Below, piece after piece: positions 26,547 through 35,331 of a DNA stretch of 64,000 bases. The DNA is taken from positions 372,001 to 436,000 of the forward strand of contig WYDT01000003.1 in assembly GCA_013122435.1 (NCBI GenBank), read 5' to 3'. Source of the stretch: Chloroflexi bacterium AL-N1. GTDB lineage: Bacteria; Chloroflexota; Chloroflexia; Chloroflexales; Roseiflexaceae. The position numbers and the translations under genes were made by a program. The notes beneath the pieces were generated by a model, which saw nothing but the letters and a program-made list of their open reading frames with translations, did no database searches and was not told where the DNA came from. Within the stretch, counting starts at the first letter, position 1; the number at the start of each line of letters is the position of its first letter.

Positions 26547-28022
26547 ATGCCCAGATTACGAACATACCAACGCACCTTTGGTCAATTCTTTACACCAGAT
26601 GTAGTTGTCACGTGTTGTTATCAGTTGCTTCGCGGTCGGCTGCCATCATCACCACATATTGTCGATCCGGCGTGTGGTGACGGGGCTTTCTTACGCTACG
26701 CAGCGCAGCATGGTATTGCCGCACCGGATGAGCTGTTTGGTTGTGATGTCGATGTTGCGTTAGTACAAACATTACACGCCAATGGGCTTCATCAAGTGCA
26801 ATGTGTTGATGGTCTTGCGCCACAGAGTCTCCCAGCGCACGCCTTCGATCTGGTGGTTGGCAATCCTCCATTCGGGATCGCGACTCGGACACAGGGAGCC
26901 TCACCACTCGCCAGTGAGGTACAGTTCCTCCTGCGAGCCATTGATATCGTGCGCCCCGGTGGTTATATAGCCTTGGTGCTGCCAAATGGTGTGCTGGCCA
27001 ACAGACGTCTTCAATCGGTTCGGGCCTCGATTTTACAACAATGTACGCTACAGGCTGTTATTGCATTGCCGCGCGAGACATTTCGTGACACAGGAACAAA
27101 TGCTGCATGTAGTATTGTGGTGTTGCACAAAGCTCCTTTTATACACGGACACCAGATATTTTTTGCGCTGGCTCACGACCTTGATGACTTATCAACGATT
27201 ACCGCTGCCTATCATGCTGGTCAAACGCTTGCTCCTGCTATACATCTGGTAAGCAGCACAGAAACAGCTACCGAGACATACTGGCTACCCTACACTGACG
27301 CACTTGTTGAGCGAATGGATGCGGCTTTCTGGCGTCCAACCTACTGTGCCCTGCTTGAGCGTATGGCCACACGGTATCCACTGCAGCCGCTTGGCAAACT
27401 GTTGGAGCGGCGACGAAATCTGATCGCCGGTGACCATGTGCGGCCATCGCGCGGTGAGGCCAGAAGAGCCAATCTACCCTATGAATACTATCAAACCCGT
27501 GAGTTTTTAGCTGCGGGATATAATTATGCCGCTCTGGAACGATGCAATGAGCCAACCTATCAACGCTTGAAATACACGGCAGTGCACCAGCACGATATTC
27601 TGGTTTCCTGTGCTGGTGTCGGAGGCGCTGGCAATGCGCGGGTCTGTCTGATCACGCATCGACCCGGTCCCTCTTGTACCGGCGATGTGCTGATTGTGCG
27701 CCTCAGCGATCCGACCCCCATCTTTTTGTTTCTCTTTCTTACCTCGGTGTATGGACGTATGCAGTTGCTACGACTCCAGAATGGTGTGGGAACGGTCAAT
27801 ATCAGCACTGCCGAGTTGCTGCAGGTCCAGGTCCCGCTGGTACCATCTCATGTACAACAGGTTTTTGCCGCGCGTTATGCACCGATTGTTGCAGACCACG
27901 ACGCGGCGATGGCGGCGCTCCAATATGGCGATGTTATGCAATTTCAAATGCTGAGAGAAGCTGCTGAACGTCGATTGTCCGCTGTGTGTAATGAACTGGA
28001 ACAACATATTGTTATAGGATAA
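26547..28022 (+). CDS. N6-adenine DNA methyltransferase with HsdS-like C-terminal region
   Basis: 491 residues. The methyltransferase core has the SAM motif VDPACGDGAFLRYA and the catalytic NPPF in VVGNPPFGIA, with the order of a gamma-type (HsdM/Type IIG) enzyme. After residue 280 a target-recognition-like region follows, with LLERRRNLIAGD and NGVGTVNISTAELLQVQVP, the pattern that ends HsdS half-subunits. No nuclease domain and no restriction gene are near, so this may be a solitary methyltransferase. An in-frame GTG at 26499 lies inside the inverted repeat, so the ATG at 26547 is preferred, though its ribosome site is poor. Confidence 0.82.
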   Translation: MPRLRTYQRTFGQFFTPDVVVTCCYQLLRGRLPSSPHIVDPACGDGAFLRYAAQHGIAAPDELFGCDVDVALVQTLHANGLHQVQCVDGLAPQSLPAHAFDLVVGNPPFGIATRTQGASPLASEVQFLLRAIDIVRPGGYIALVLPNGVLANRRLQSVRASILQQCTLQAVIALPRETFRDTGTNAACSIVVLHKAPFIHGHQIFFALAHDLDDLSTITAAYHAGQTLAPAIHLVSSTETATETYWLPYTDALVERMDAAFWRPTYCALLERMATRYPLQPLGKLLERRRNLIAGDHVRPSRGEARRANLPYEYYQTREFLAAGYNYAALERCNEPTYQRLKYTAVHQHDILVSCAGVGGAGNARVCLITHRPGPSCTGDVLIVRLSDPTPIFLFLFLTSVYGRMQLLRLQNGVGTVNISTAELLQVQVPLVPSHVQQVFAARYAPIVADHDAAMAALQYGDVMQFQMLREAAERRLSAVCNELEQHIVIG

Positions 28023-28070
28023 AATGATTGGTAGATGGAGGCTATTATTTTATTTCCTTCAAAAAAGGGC

Positions 28071-28100
28071 TTGACGGATATATAGACCGATTGGTATAAT
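28071..28100 (+). promoter_or_regulatory. Promoter with TetR-type operator before the TetR gene
   Basis: -35 TTGACG (28071-28076) and -10 TATAAT (28095-28100) are 18 bases apart. Between and over them lies the near-palindrome TAGACCGATTGGTATA (28083-28098), of the kind bound by NemR/AcuR-like TetR regulators. Binding there would block RNA polymerase, so the gene is probably autorepressed. A weaker relative, TATACAGAACGGTC, sits near 28727 before the next gene. Confidence 0.75.
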
Positions 28101-28129
28101 ATGTTCAAATGAAAGATTGAGAAACACCC

Positions 28130-28705
28130 ATGTCAACAAAATCACAAATTATTGATACAACTGCAAAATTATTGGAAACACAGGGATACCATGCAACGGG
28201 GTTGAACCAGATTGTCAAGGAAAGTGGTGCTCCACGTGGTTCGTTATATTACTATTTCCCTGACGGAAAAGAGCAATTGGCAGCTGAGGCTGTAGCGGAT
28301 CGTGGCCGTGGCATCGCACAGCATATAAGTGAGCAATTAGCACGTGTTGAAGACCCGGCTGAGTCTGTCTATCAGTTGTTTCTGTCACTGGCAGATCATG
28401 TTGAGAATTCTGCCTGTAATGGTGGTGCTCCGCTGGCAAATGTAGCACTGGAAGCGTCGGCCAGGAGTGAACGCTTGCGGGAGGCCTGTCATGTTGCTTA
28501 TCAACAGATGCAGCAGGTCGTTGAGCAAAAGTTGCTTACTGCTGCTTACGCACCAGAGCGCGCCAAACGGTTGTCCACAACGGTTGTGGCAGCTATCGAT
28601 GGTGGGATTATTTTGAGTCGGGCTAGGAAGAGTGCGGAGCCATTGCGACAGGTGGCAAAAGAGATCAAAGCACTGTTGGAGTGTACAGCAAAATCAGGGT
28701 CATAG
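28130..28705 (+). CDS. TetR/AcrR family transcriptional regulator
   Basis: 191 residues. The N-terminal helix-turn-helix is typical: DTTAKLLETQGYHATGLNQI followed by GSLYYYFPDGKEQL. The C-terminal ligand domain has the pattern of LmrA/YxaF-type repressors (CNGGAPLANVALEAS). It probably represses itself and the downstream membrane protein gene through the operator that overlaps its promoter. The inducer is unknown; the oxidoreductase remnant downstream hints at a quinone or other electrophile. Confidence 0.88.
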   Translation: MSTKSQIIDTTAKLLETQGYHATGLNQIVKESGAPRGSLYYYFPDGKEQLAAEAVADRGRGIAQHISEQLARVEDPAESVYQLFLSLADHVENSACNGGAPLANVALEASARSERLREACHVAYQQMQQVVEQKLLTAAYAPERAKRLSTTVVAAIDGGIILSRARKSAEPLRQVAKEIKALLECTAKSGS

Positions 28706-28777
28706 TTCCGTTCTTTTTGTCACAATTATACAGAACGGTCGAAATAGTGAATGAATGTATTGTTAGGAGGACGTATC

Positions 28778-29200
28778 ATGTCAACGACACTCACACAACA
28801 AAAAATGAGTATGAGGCAAATCTGGAAGGCCGGTGCGGTAGCGGCAGTCGTATCAGCGGTGGTGAATGCCATGCTGTTCTTCATCGGTGCGGCTTTGGGG
28901 GCGTTTCCGGAAACGGTGATTATTCCCAATGCTGGTGGTCCAATGACAATTATGCCAGTTATTGTTGCTTCAATCATTGGTGTATTGGGTGCGACACTTG
29001 TCTATCTGGGGCTGAACCAATTCACCAAAAATCCTAATTTTCTCTTTCGTATTGTTGCTATTGTTGTATTAGTACTATCATTTGCTACACCATTTTCTAT
29101 TCCTGGTGCACCATTTGCGATGATTTTGATATTAGAACTGATGCACGTGGTTCCTGCGGTGGCTGCCATTTATATGCTGACATCGAATGTCAAAATTTGA
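28778..29200 (+). CDS. Four-helix membrane protein, DUF6069-like
   Basis: 140 residues with four hydrophobic segments, the first after a short polar N-terminus. The layout and phrases such as AVVNAMLFFIGAALGAFP and ILELMHVVPAVAAIY match the DUF6069 proteins that often sit beside TetR regulators and oxidoreductases. No function is established. GGAGGA precedes the ATG. It is 72 bases from the TetR gene and its stop overlaps the start of the oxidoreductase remnant. Confidence 0.78.
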   Translation: MSTTLTQQKMSMRQIWKAGAVAAVVSAVVNAMLFFIGAALGAFPETVIIPNAGGPMTIMPVIVASIIGVLGATLVYLGLNQFTKNPNFLFRIVAIVVLVLSFATPFSIPGAPFAMILILELMHVVPAVAAIYMLTSNVKI

Positions 29201-29583
29201 ATGATGGGAAGGTAGAAGATGCTAGGCGTATAATTGGCCAAGGTGTTGATGTTGTGATGGAGACAGTTGGTGGTGAGATTGGTTTGCAGAGCTTTGGGAC
29301 GATTGCTATGGGAGGACAGATTGTTGTATATGGTATGGCAAGTGGCAAATTACCACGTCTTTCAGAGCAACTCATCCATAAACAGGGAACGCTTAAAGGG
29401 TATACGCTTTACAACGATATGGGGTTGTTACAGAGTGCTTTGCCCCACATGCTTGGTTGGCTAGCTGAAGGCCGCATCCAGGTCGACACACAAGTCTTTC
29501 CCCTGGCAGAAGCCGCTGCTGCGCACCATGCTATTGAGTCGCGTGCGACGCAGGGCAAGGTGGTGTTGGCGGTTAAGGGATAG
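29197..29583 (+). pseudogene. 3' fragment of a zinc-type alcohol dehydrogenase/quinone oxidoreductase
   Basis: 128 residues that match only the C-terminal part of medium-chain NADPH:quinone oxidoreductases: GVDVVMETVGGEIGLQSF, then a Rossmann strand pair GGQIVVYGMASG, and the end IESRATQGKVVLAVKG. The family is about 325 residues long, so the catalytic domain and half of the cofactor domain are missing. The fragment begins abruptly at the stop of the membrane protein gene, which points to a deletion that joined them. It can only start with TTG. Confidence 0.8.
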
Positions 29584-29630
29584 GGGTTGTTGGCTGCGGT
29601 GAGGCGAGCACTCACCGCGCCTGTTTACAT

Positions 29631-30194
29631 TCAGGGTCCTGACAAACCACTTGCGATCCACAGTTCGTCGCCTACATTGCATATATCAGGGATAAGCTCT
29701 GTCTCTGTGGAAAACCCACCACCAAGCTCTACCTCATCACCAACAGTAGCTATAATGCGCCCTTGCTGATCAACGAGGCGTGGTGGGTCCCAGCGCCCGG
29801 CAATATCAACAGGCCAGAGCACTGTGATCGATCCTTCTTCGTCCGTCTCAATCCAGAAGCAGCGCTCGTTATCAACTTCGCCTGCTTGTAATGTGCCAAA
29901 AAGAAGTGCCTCCATCGAGCCAGATGAGGGATCTTGTGGGAGTGTGACGGCATCTGCTGGTGCTGTTTCAACAGTAGGGACATTTGTTGCTGTTGCATTG
30001 GTTGGGGATGGCTCGAGGGTAGGGTTGCTCGTTTCTAATTCCCTGGTTGGTAATGGTTCGAGGGTAGGAGCAATTGCTTCGGTGTTGGGGGCTGGCGAAG
30101 ATGGGGTACAGGCAGCTATAGCCAGAACCCCACCGATCAACCAGACCAATGATGTTAGATAAAACCCTCTGTTTGCGATACGTGTTAACAACAT
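29631..30194 (-). CDS. Lipoprotein with Pro/Thr-rich linker
   Basis: 187 residues. The signal peptide ends in the lipobox IAAC, followed by a Pro/Thr/Glu linker of about 60 residues and a compact C-terminal domain with two Cys (NERCFWIE and PDICNVGDELW) that may pair. The domain looks like a small beta-rich binding module (RLVDQQGRIIATVGDEVELGGG), but I know no family. Its start overlaps the stop of the upstream protease gene by ten bases, so the two are translationally coupled and probably act together at the cell surface. Confidence 0.75.
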   Translation of the reverse strand: MLLTRIANRGFYLTSLVWLIGGVLAIAACTPSSPAPNTEAIAPTLEPLPTRELETSNPTLEPSPTNATATNVPTVETAPADAVTLPQDPSSGSMEALLFGTLQAGEVDNERCFWIETDEEGSITVLWPVDIAGRWDPPRLVDQQGRIIATVGDEVELGGGFSTETELIPDICNVGDELWIASGLSGP

Positions 30195-31384
30195 GTCGTC
30201 ATTATATACCAATTAAATCCATACTCCCAGTGTGAATATGAACCAAATACTGCATCACCGTTGCCAAGTGAGCCAATATGTGTGCCGAGTGCTGTATTGC
30301 TTGAAAAGACAGGCCCACCACTGTCACCACTAGCGCTAATGTAATCAGCAGCAGTGATTTTATCTGAGTTGGGTGTCTTAGCTTGGGATGTTGAAACCTC
30401 AGTAATGGAGCCACAACTGTCGCCTGTGTTCTTTCCATGTTTACAGATATATTGACCTTCAAACAATGATGAATGGCCACTCCTGTCATTAATAACTCTA
30501 TTCTCCCATAGTAATTCGATCTCATTGCGAGGAGCCCAATTACTTCCAAGACCGTGAATTTGAAGATCGATATTGTATCCGTATTGATGCTTGACCACCG
30601 TACCAACGCTTGTTCCACCATAATTCTGGATGTCATTACAGTGACTGGCTGTAGTAACACCTCGGCTGCCACCAGACACAACAATAAATCCAGCAGTGCA
30701 TGTCCGTAGCGTCACCCCTCCACGTATGGTGGTAGTACTTTCAAGCTTTGATTCTTGTATAGACTCAAAAACCTTCACAGCAGGGTCATCGTTTAGGAGC
30801 GTTGCAACATTGTTTATAATATCCGTCGGTGCATATACATGGACTTCGTTAGCTTCTTCAGAAAGGGCGATATCAATTCTTTGAGCATCAATTGTTGCTA
30901 GACTATTCCGTTGAGCAATAGTCTCTTGATAAATCTTCCAAAGTTCATCATAACTACGTTCAGCGGTAGTGACTTCCAACAATTCAGGATATGGAAAATC
31001 CGCCTGTAGATTGGCCAATTCTTCGTCTAGATTTTGTTTGAAGGCAATAGTAACACGCTGGGTTTTGGGATTTGTTCCTGTAACCCAAAGACCAGCGAAG
31101 TTTCCATCAGTGCGGGCAGCCAGCTTTGCCCGTAGTTGCCCTATAGCTGGCTGACGTGACAGCATTTCCGCAGACTCCTCCGACGTGATATTATGTTGTT
31201 CGGCCAGCATCTCTGCATCATAGCGCTCAACACCAGGGAGTATCCAATCTGTCCCCTCTGGAGCTTCAGATTGTGGTGCAGTTATGGTACCGACAGTATC
31301 AAGCTGAGTTGCTGATCCTGATAGGGGCAATGTAGCCAGCAGTGTCGCAAAGATGACCAAGAGGAACCACTTGTGTTTGTTCAT
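30185..31384 (-). CDS. Secreted trypsin-like serine protease
   Basis: 399 residues: signal peptide, a propeptide-like N-terminal region of about 190 residues, then a chymotrypsin-fold domain. The catalytic triad is complete: His in TTASHCND, Asp in YNIDLQIH and Ser in SGDSGGPVF. Several Cys pairs (TCTAGF/SHCN; YICKHGKNTGDSC) support an extracellular fold. The long N-terminal part resembles the pro-region of alpha-lytic-type S1 proteases. AGGAAGG lies about ten bases before the ATG at 31384; an in-frame ATG seven codons upstream has none. The lipoprotein gene downstream overlaps it. Confidence 0.85.
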   Translation of the reverse strand: MNKHKWFLLVIFATLLATLPLSGSATQLDTVGTITAPQSEAPEGTDWILPGVERYDAEMLAEQHNITSEESAEMLSRQPAIGQLRAKLAARTDGNFAGLWVTGTNPKTQRVTIAFKQNLDEELANLQADFPYPELLEVTTAERSYDELWKIYQETIAQRNSLATIDAQRIDIALSEEANEVHVYAPTDIINNVATLLNDDPAVKVFESIQESKLESTTTIRGGVTLRTCTAGFIVVSGGSRGVTTASHCNDIQNYGGTSVGTVVKHQYGYNIDLQIHGLGSNWAPRNEIELLWENRVINDRSGHSSLFEGQYICKHGKNTGDSCGSITEVSTSQAKTPNSDKITAADYISASGDSGGPVFSSNTALGTHIGSLGNGDAVFGSYSHWEYGFNWYIMTTCC

Positions 31385-31544
31385 AGCATAGTTATCCTTC
31401 CTCATATCATAAAAGAGTTGTGAGGCCTCATTTTTACTAGGTTGATAACTACTGTGTGATGAGGTATTTTGATGGGGCTTCAGTAAGTAGAAATATTTCT
31501 TCCTTTACGTATAATATACTTTATCATTTATTTAATACATCTAC

Positions 31545-31566
31545 AACCCGTCATTTGGCGGGTTTT
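31545..31566 (+). terminator. Stem-loop with short T-run between protease and LuxR-type gene
   Basis: AACCCG and CGGGTT enclose an eight-base loop and are followed by TT on the plus strand. The flanking genes both lie on the minus strand, where no T-run follows, so its direction is odd and its role uncertain. Confidence 0.4.
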
Positions 31567-31668
31567 CTATTAATTGTTGTGTTCACTGGTGAAAAGTAAT
31601 AACCATCTATCGTCACTCTAAGATGTTCAAATGTCTGTTCTCTTTGAAGAAGCTCGGCGGACATACTG

Positions 31669-32367
31669 TCAGGATAGGAGCTTTAATGATCGTGCACGGT
31701 GCACGGCAGCAGTACGGTTTGTTACCTGCAACTTGTGGTATATTTGCTCGAGGTGCCATTTAATTGTTGTCCAACTCAAATTCAATTTTGCTGCAATAGC
31801 CTTATTCGTCATGCCGGTTGCCACACACTCAAGTATTTCAAGTTCACGTACACTCAATCGCAACGGATGTGTTTCTTCATCAAACAATTCAATCTCAGAT
31901 GCTTTACTATCGTCTCCAACACAATGCAGCAAGTCTATTGGGTTCTGTTCTCGAGTAGCGATGACTGTATTCTGCATACACGAGACAAATCCGTCTGTAC
32001 AGGCGCTACAAAATCCCAGTATACGAGGCAATAGCAATACAAGATGTTCTTTTTCAAGCTCTATGGTAAGTGTATGAATGATAAATTGTTGTGTCTTGCC
32101 AAAGAGTGTTGGTTGGTTACAGTACAAATCAAATAGTTTTTTACCTGCATTTTGGGCTTGGATGGTATCAAATGGCTCTGTACAGAGACAAGCTATAACA
32201 TCTTTAACAATTTCAACAAGGGTCTGGTGAGGCACATCCGTAATTTCAGCAGATGCAAGAAAGTGTTTCCACATATCAGTTGTTGTATTATGTCTGCTAT
32301 CCAACAAATAACTGATGGATACGAGTATCTGAGCAGTAGCATTAGACTTGGAATGGTCCTTACTCAC
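31669..32367 (-). CDS. LuxR-type helix-turn-helix regulator
   Basis: 232 residues. The last 60 form a GerE/LuxR domain: LSVRELEILECVATGMTNKA, then the recognition-helix segment WTTIKWHLEQIYHKL. The first 170 residues are an all-helical domain of no recognised family with several Cys (CTEPF, YCNQP, FCSACTDGFVSC), which could sense metal or redox state. There is no receiver domain. GTG is the start, supported by AGGAG 10 bases upstream. It stands alone between the protease pair and the tethered binding protein. Confidence 0.82.
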   Translation of the reverse strand: MSKDHSKSNATAQILVSISYLLDSRHNTTTDMWKHFLASAEITDVPHQTLVEIVKDVIACLCTEPFDTIQAQNAGKKLFDLYCNQPTLFGKTQQFIIHTLTIELEKEHLVLLLPRILGFCSACTDGFVSCMQNTVIATREQNPIDLLHCVGDDSKASEIELFDEETHPLRLSVRELEILECVATGMTNKAIAAKLNLSWTTIKWHLEQIYHKLQVTNRTAAVHRARSLKLLS

Positions 32368-32382
32368 ACAGTATCTCCTACA

Positions 32383-32444
32383 TACCTTGCTATACTTGTT
32401 AGAAGTAGCAAGGTATATTTTTATTATCTACTTGTTAGGAGTAG
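32383..32444 (-). promoter_or_regulatory. Hairpin and two 15-bp direct repeats upstream of the LuxR-type gene
   Basis: A perfect ten-base stem (TACCTTGCTA and TAGCAAGGTA, 32383-32392 and 32406-32415) abuts the ribosome site of the regulator. Two near-identical 15-mers, ACTTGTTAGAAGTAG (32394-32408) and ACTTGTTAGGAGTAG (32430-32444), are 36 bases apart, possible operator sites. On the plus strand the hairpin is followed by a T-rich run and could stop antisense transcription. Confidence 0.5.
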
Positions 32445-32553
32445 GACGCCAGTCAAAATAGTTTTTCTTCTACCAGTCATGACGTGCAGAGAAGCAGAAA
32501 TGTAACGAAATGCCCTAAATAACTATGCTATCTTGATGTCTATAAAATATAAA

Positions 32554-34107
32554 TTACGGCCCTGATAATGTCTTCGCGTCATGCCAGAGAAGTTCTCGAT
32601 CAGGCGACACAAATTCACCCTGCACACAGTGACTATCTACCGCAGTTGTGATCTCTCGAATGACAAGTGGATACCAGATAGCCTCTTCAAGAATCGTTTT
32701 TTGAACCTCACTTATTAAATCCTGACGCGAAGCGGCATCGCTGGTAGATACTGCTTGTGATGTCAAGGTAGCTATACTATTATGGGGATAGTTTAGTAGA
32801 TTGCGTGGACCAGGACCAAGAAAGGCAGCAAAGGCTGTATAGTCTTCCCACGCGTAATCAAATAACAAGAGATCAAAATCCTGTCGTTTTGATAAGATGT
32901 TTGATCGTGGGACAGCCCGTATAGTGATATTATTTAACCCAATAGCTTGTAATTGTTGTTGAATAACCTCTGCTAACTGTTGATAGGTATTACTTTCAGG
33001 TATGAGTAGTGTTATCGTAGCCTCTCTATCGAAGCCTACTTGATCCAAAAGTGTTTGACTGCTCTCGGGCAAGAAACTATAACTGTGGTCTCCAACAGAT
33101 GGTGTATATCCGATTGCACCTGGAATGAGTGGTGTGTCTGCGATCAAAAAGGGACCCTGTTGAGCTACGGCATATTCGTCGATAGCCATCACCAGCGCTT
33201 GTCGCGTGGATAGATCCTGCCAGCGTGGTTTTTGAAAATTAAAGCCAAGGTAGGTGACCCCACCATAGTCATCATAGAGACGAAAATGTGGGTATTGTTT
33301 GACAACATCTATGTGTTCTTGACTAAGACTCAACACACAGGATTGTCCCTCAAGCAGCGTAGTTAAGCGCTCTTCTCTCTGTGGTTCAAAACGAAATTGT
33401 ATCTGAGGAATGTATGCATGCTCACGGTTATCAAAATAGCCTGGGGGCCACTTATAGCTAAATGACCGTACAAGTGTTAGGTGTTGATTGACTTGATACA
33501 TCTCTGGAACAAATTGATATGGCCCGGTACAATCAACAAAAGTGGTTGGGTCTTCTGTCAAAGGTGAGACAATTACAGCGTATGAACTACTTAATACCAA
33601 GGAAACAAATTCATAGTTTGCTTCAGGAAGGCGAAAGATAACTGCGTTATGAGCAGTGTCTGCTTGGAAGCGAACTGCTCGTAGCGTGTTTGCCAGCGGT
33701 GAAACGCCATAGTATTGGATTCGTTCAAAGCTCTTTTGTACTGCTACTGCATCCAGTGGGGTACTATCGTGGAATGTGATCCCCCTGCGTATAGGAACAA
33801 CAAGGGTTCGCCCATCAGCAGAGTACTCAAATGTGTCCTCTGCTAGCAGTCCATATATGTTACCATCAAAGCCCTTGTAGAATAAGGGTTCGCAGACATG
33901 TCGAAAGATCGACTGAGAAACAGGATGAGAAGTGCGATGTGGGTCATAGACGAGAGGATCTTCGTTCCATACCATCACGAGTGGTCGTTCACCTACATCA
34001 TAATTCCAGAGAAACAGCATTCCTCCTATGATCAATATCCACAGTAGAGCAACAATAAATAGTGGTTTCGTGCGCCATACCGTAAGTATTGGTCGATACC
34101 TGCTCAT
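32554..34107 (-). CDS. Membrane-tethered solute-binding protein, peptide/nickel family 5 (SgrR-C-like)
   Basis: 517 residues. An uncleaved-looking N-terminal helix (FIVALLWILIIGGMLFLW) without a lipobox is followed by a family 5 solute-binding fold: YDPHRTSHPVSQSI, LAEDTFEYSADGRTLVVPIR, and RQALVMAIDEYAV. No permease or ATPase gene is near. Its ATG overlaps the stop of the upstream winged-helix gene (ATGA). In SgrR, a winged-helix domain and such a binding domain form one protein; here they are adjacent but separate. The likely role is therefore sensing rather than transport, which is inference. Confidence 0.78.
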   Translation of the reverse strand: MSRYRPILTVWRTKPLFIVALLWILIIGGMLFLWNYDVGERPLVMVWNEDPLVYDPHRTSHPVSQSIFRHVCEPLFYKGFDGNIYGLLAEDTFEYSADGRTLVVPIRRGITFHDSTPLDAVAVQKSFERIQYYGVSPLANTLRAVRFQADTAHNAVIFRLPEANYEFVSLVLSSSYAVIVSPLTEDPTTFVDCTGPYQFVPEMYQVNQHLTLVRSFSYKWPPGYFDNREHAYIPQIQFRFEPQREERLTTLLEGQSCVLSLSQEHIDVVKQYPHFRLYDDYGGVTYLGFNFQKPRWQDLSTRQALVMAIDEYAVAQQGPFLIADTPLIPGAIGYTPSVGDHSYSFLPESSQTLLDQVGFDREATITLLIPESNTYQQLAEVIQQQLQAIGLNNITIRAVPRSNILSKRQDFDLLLFDYAWEDYTAFAAFLGPGPRNLLNYPHNSIATLTSQAVSTSDAASRQDLISEVQKTILEEAIWYPLVIREITTAVDSHCVQGEFVSPDRELLWHDAKTLSGP

Positions 34108-34934
34108 TTTGTGACTACCTCATGTTCTGGATAGAAGGTATATCCAACCCCATGAGCAGTAACAATGAAACGCGGGTTACGTGGATTTGGTTCTATATGC
34201 TGGCGCAGTTGATATATCACGCGTCTTAAACGATCCTGTTGCTCAGGTCGCAGTCCATATGCACTTACCTCGTCATCTGTCCATACAACACCAAACAAGG
34301 TTGGGGAAGACTGTACATCGAAAGGATGTTTGATGAGATAGTGTAAAAGCGTATCTTCCATATGACTCAGTTGATGTACTTGCCTGAGATTCGACAGATC
34401 TTTTGACTCGTACTGTTGGACGTGATGGATGCAGGTGTAACAGTTCACCTATAGATATCCACGCCTCTCGATCTGAGAGAGTATCGTCGTCACTTGACTC
34501 AACCGCTATGGGTAAGGGCTTCTCGATAGTTACAAATGCAATAACTCCTTGAGAATGGGCTTTCACTTCTGTCACAATTGGAGCAGCAACAAGCGTATAG
34601 TTAGCATCAAACCATCCATTCTTCAAGATAATACGCCCTTCTTCATAAGCTTCGAATAATATCTCGGTCAGTGTATCCAGATGAGATGATTGTTGCGGTG
34701 TTTTTATTTGAGATAGCAGGTGGTTTGCAGCACTGTTTAAAGATACAACTCCTGCTGTCTTATTAAAGAAAAAAAAGGTCTGGTATCAAGACTGGGATCA
34801 ATAGCAGTTAATACTTTGCTAATATGTGAACGACGTAATGCTATCACCATCAGTAGCGCGAGAATGACACAGGATCCGATCCCTACAAGCAACACTACCC
34901 ACACCTGAGCATGCCAATAAATATACTGATACAT
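34104..34934 (-). pseudogene. Membrane-anchored winged-helix regulator broken by two frameshifts
   Basis: Three reading frames must be joined to give one protein of about 275 residues. It has an N-terminal membrane helix (VWVVLLVGIGSCVILALLMV), a PAS-like middle (FFFNKTAGVVSLNSAANHLL), and a C-terminal OmpR-type winged helix (MEDTLLHYLIKHPFDV...VIYQLRQHIEPNPRNPRF, then VTAHGVGYTF). The breaks are at an A8 run (34769-34776 on the plus strand, one base short) and at a T4 run (34401-34404, one base too many). The last piece alone, from about 34448, could still make a winged-helix protein. Its stop overlaps the start of the binding-protein gene, so they form one unit. Confidence 0.7.
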
Positions 34935-35331
34935 TATGATTCCACAATAGTAGCTTAATTATTAATTAATATTCATTGTTTCTATTAAGATCGTGAAAGC
35001 AATACTGCAATTATGATAAGTGACATATAGAGCCAGTTTGAAGAAAACTATGTAATACACAGATAGACATAACTACTATATATCTTACGTATAAACGATA
35101 TTATTGCAGTGGATCATATTTTATCATAAACAATCATACAAATAACACTCTTTTTATGATACTTTTGACAGGCAGAAGAGAGGAGCAGGATAAACCAAAA
35201 TGTGTTTTGAACTGGAAAGGAGACAGATTGAGGGTAATGTAGACTCGGTTTCTATGAAGGTTAGATGGACAGGATGCAGTATCTTTTAATAAACTTTCGT
35301 ATAGGCATTGTTTAACAGAAGGAGGATATCT
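34935..35331. other. AT-rich intergenic region between divergent genes
   Basis: About 400 bases between the minus-strand regulator and a plus-strand exported protein. It is clearly AT-richer than the flanks. I see no gene, tRNA or strong hairpin. It must hold the promoters of both sides; a GAAGGAGGA ribosome site closes it. Confidence 0.5.
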
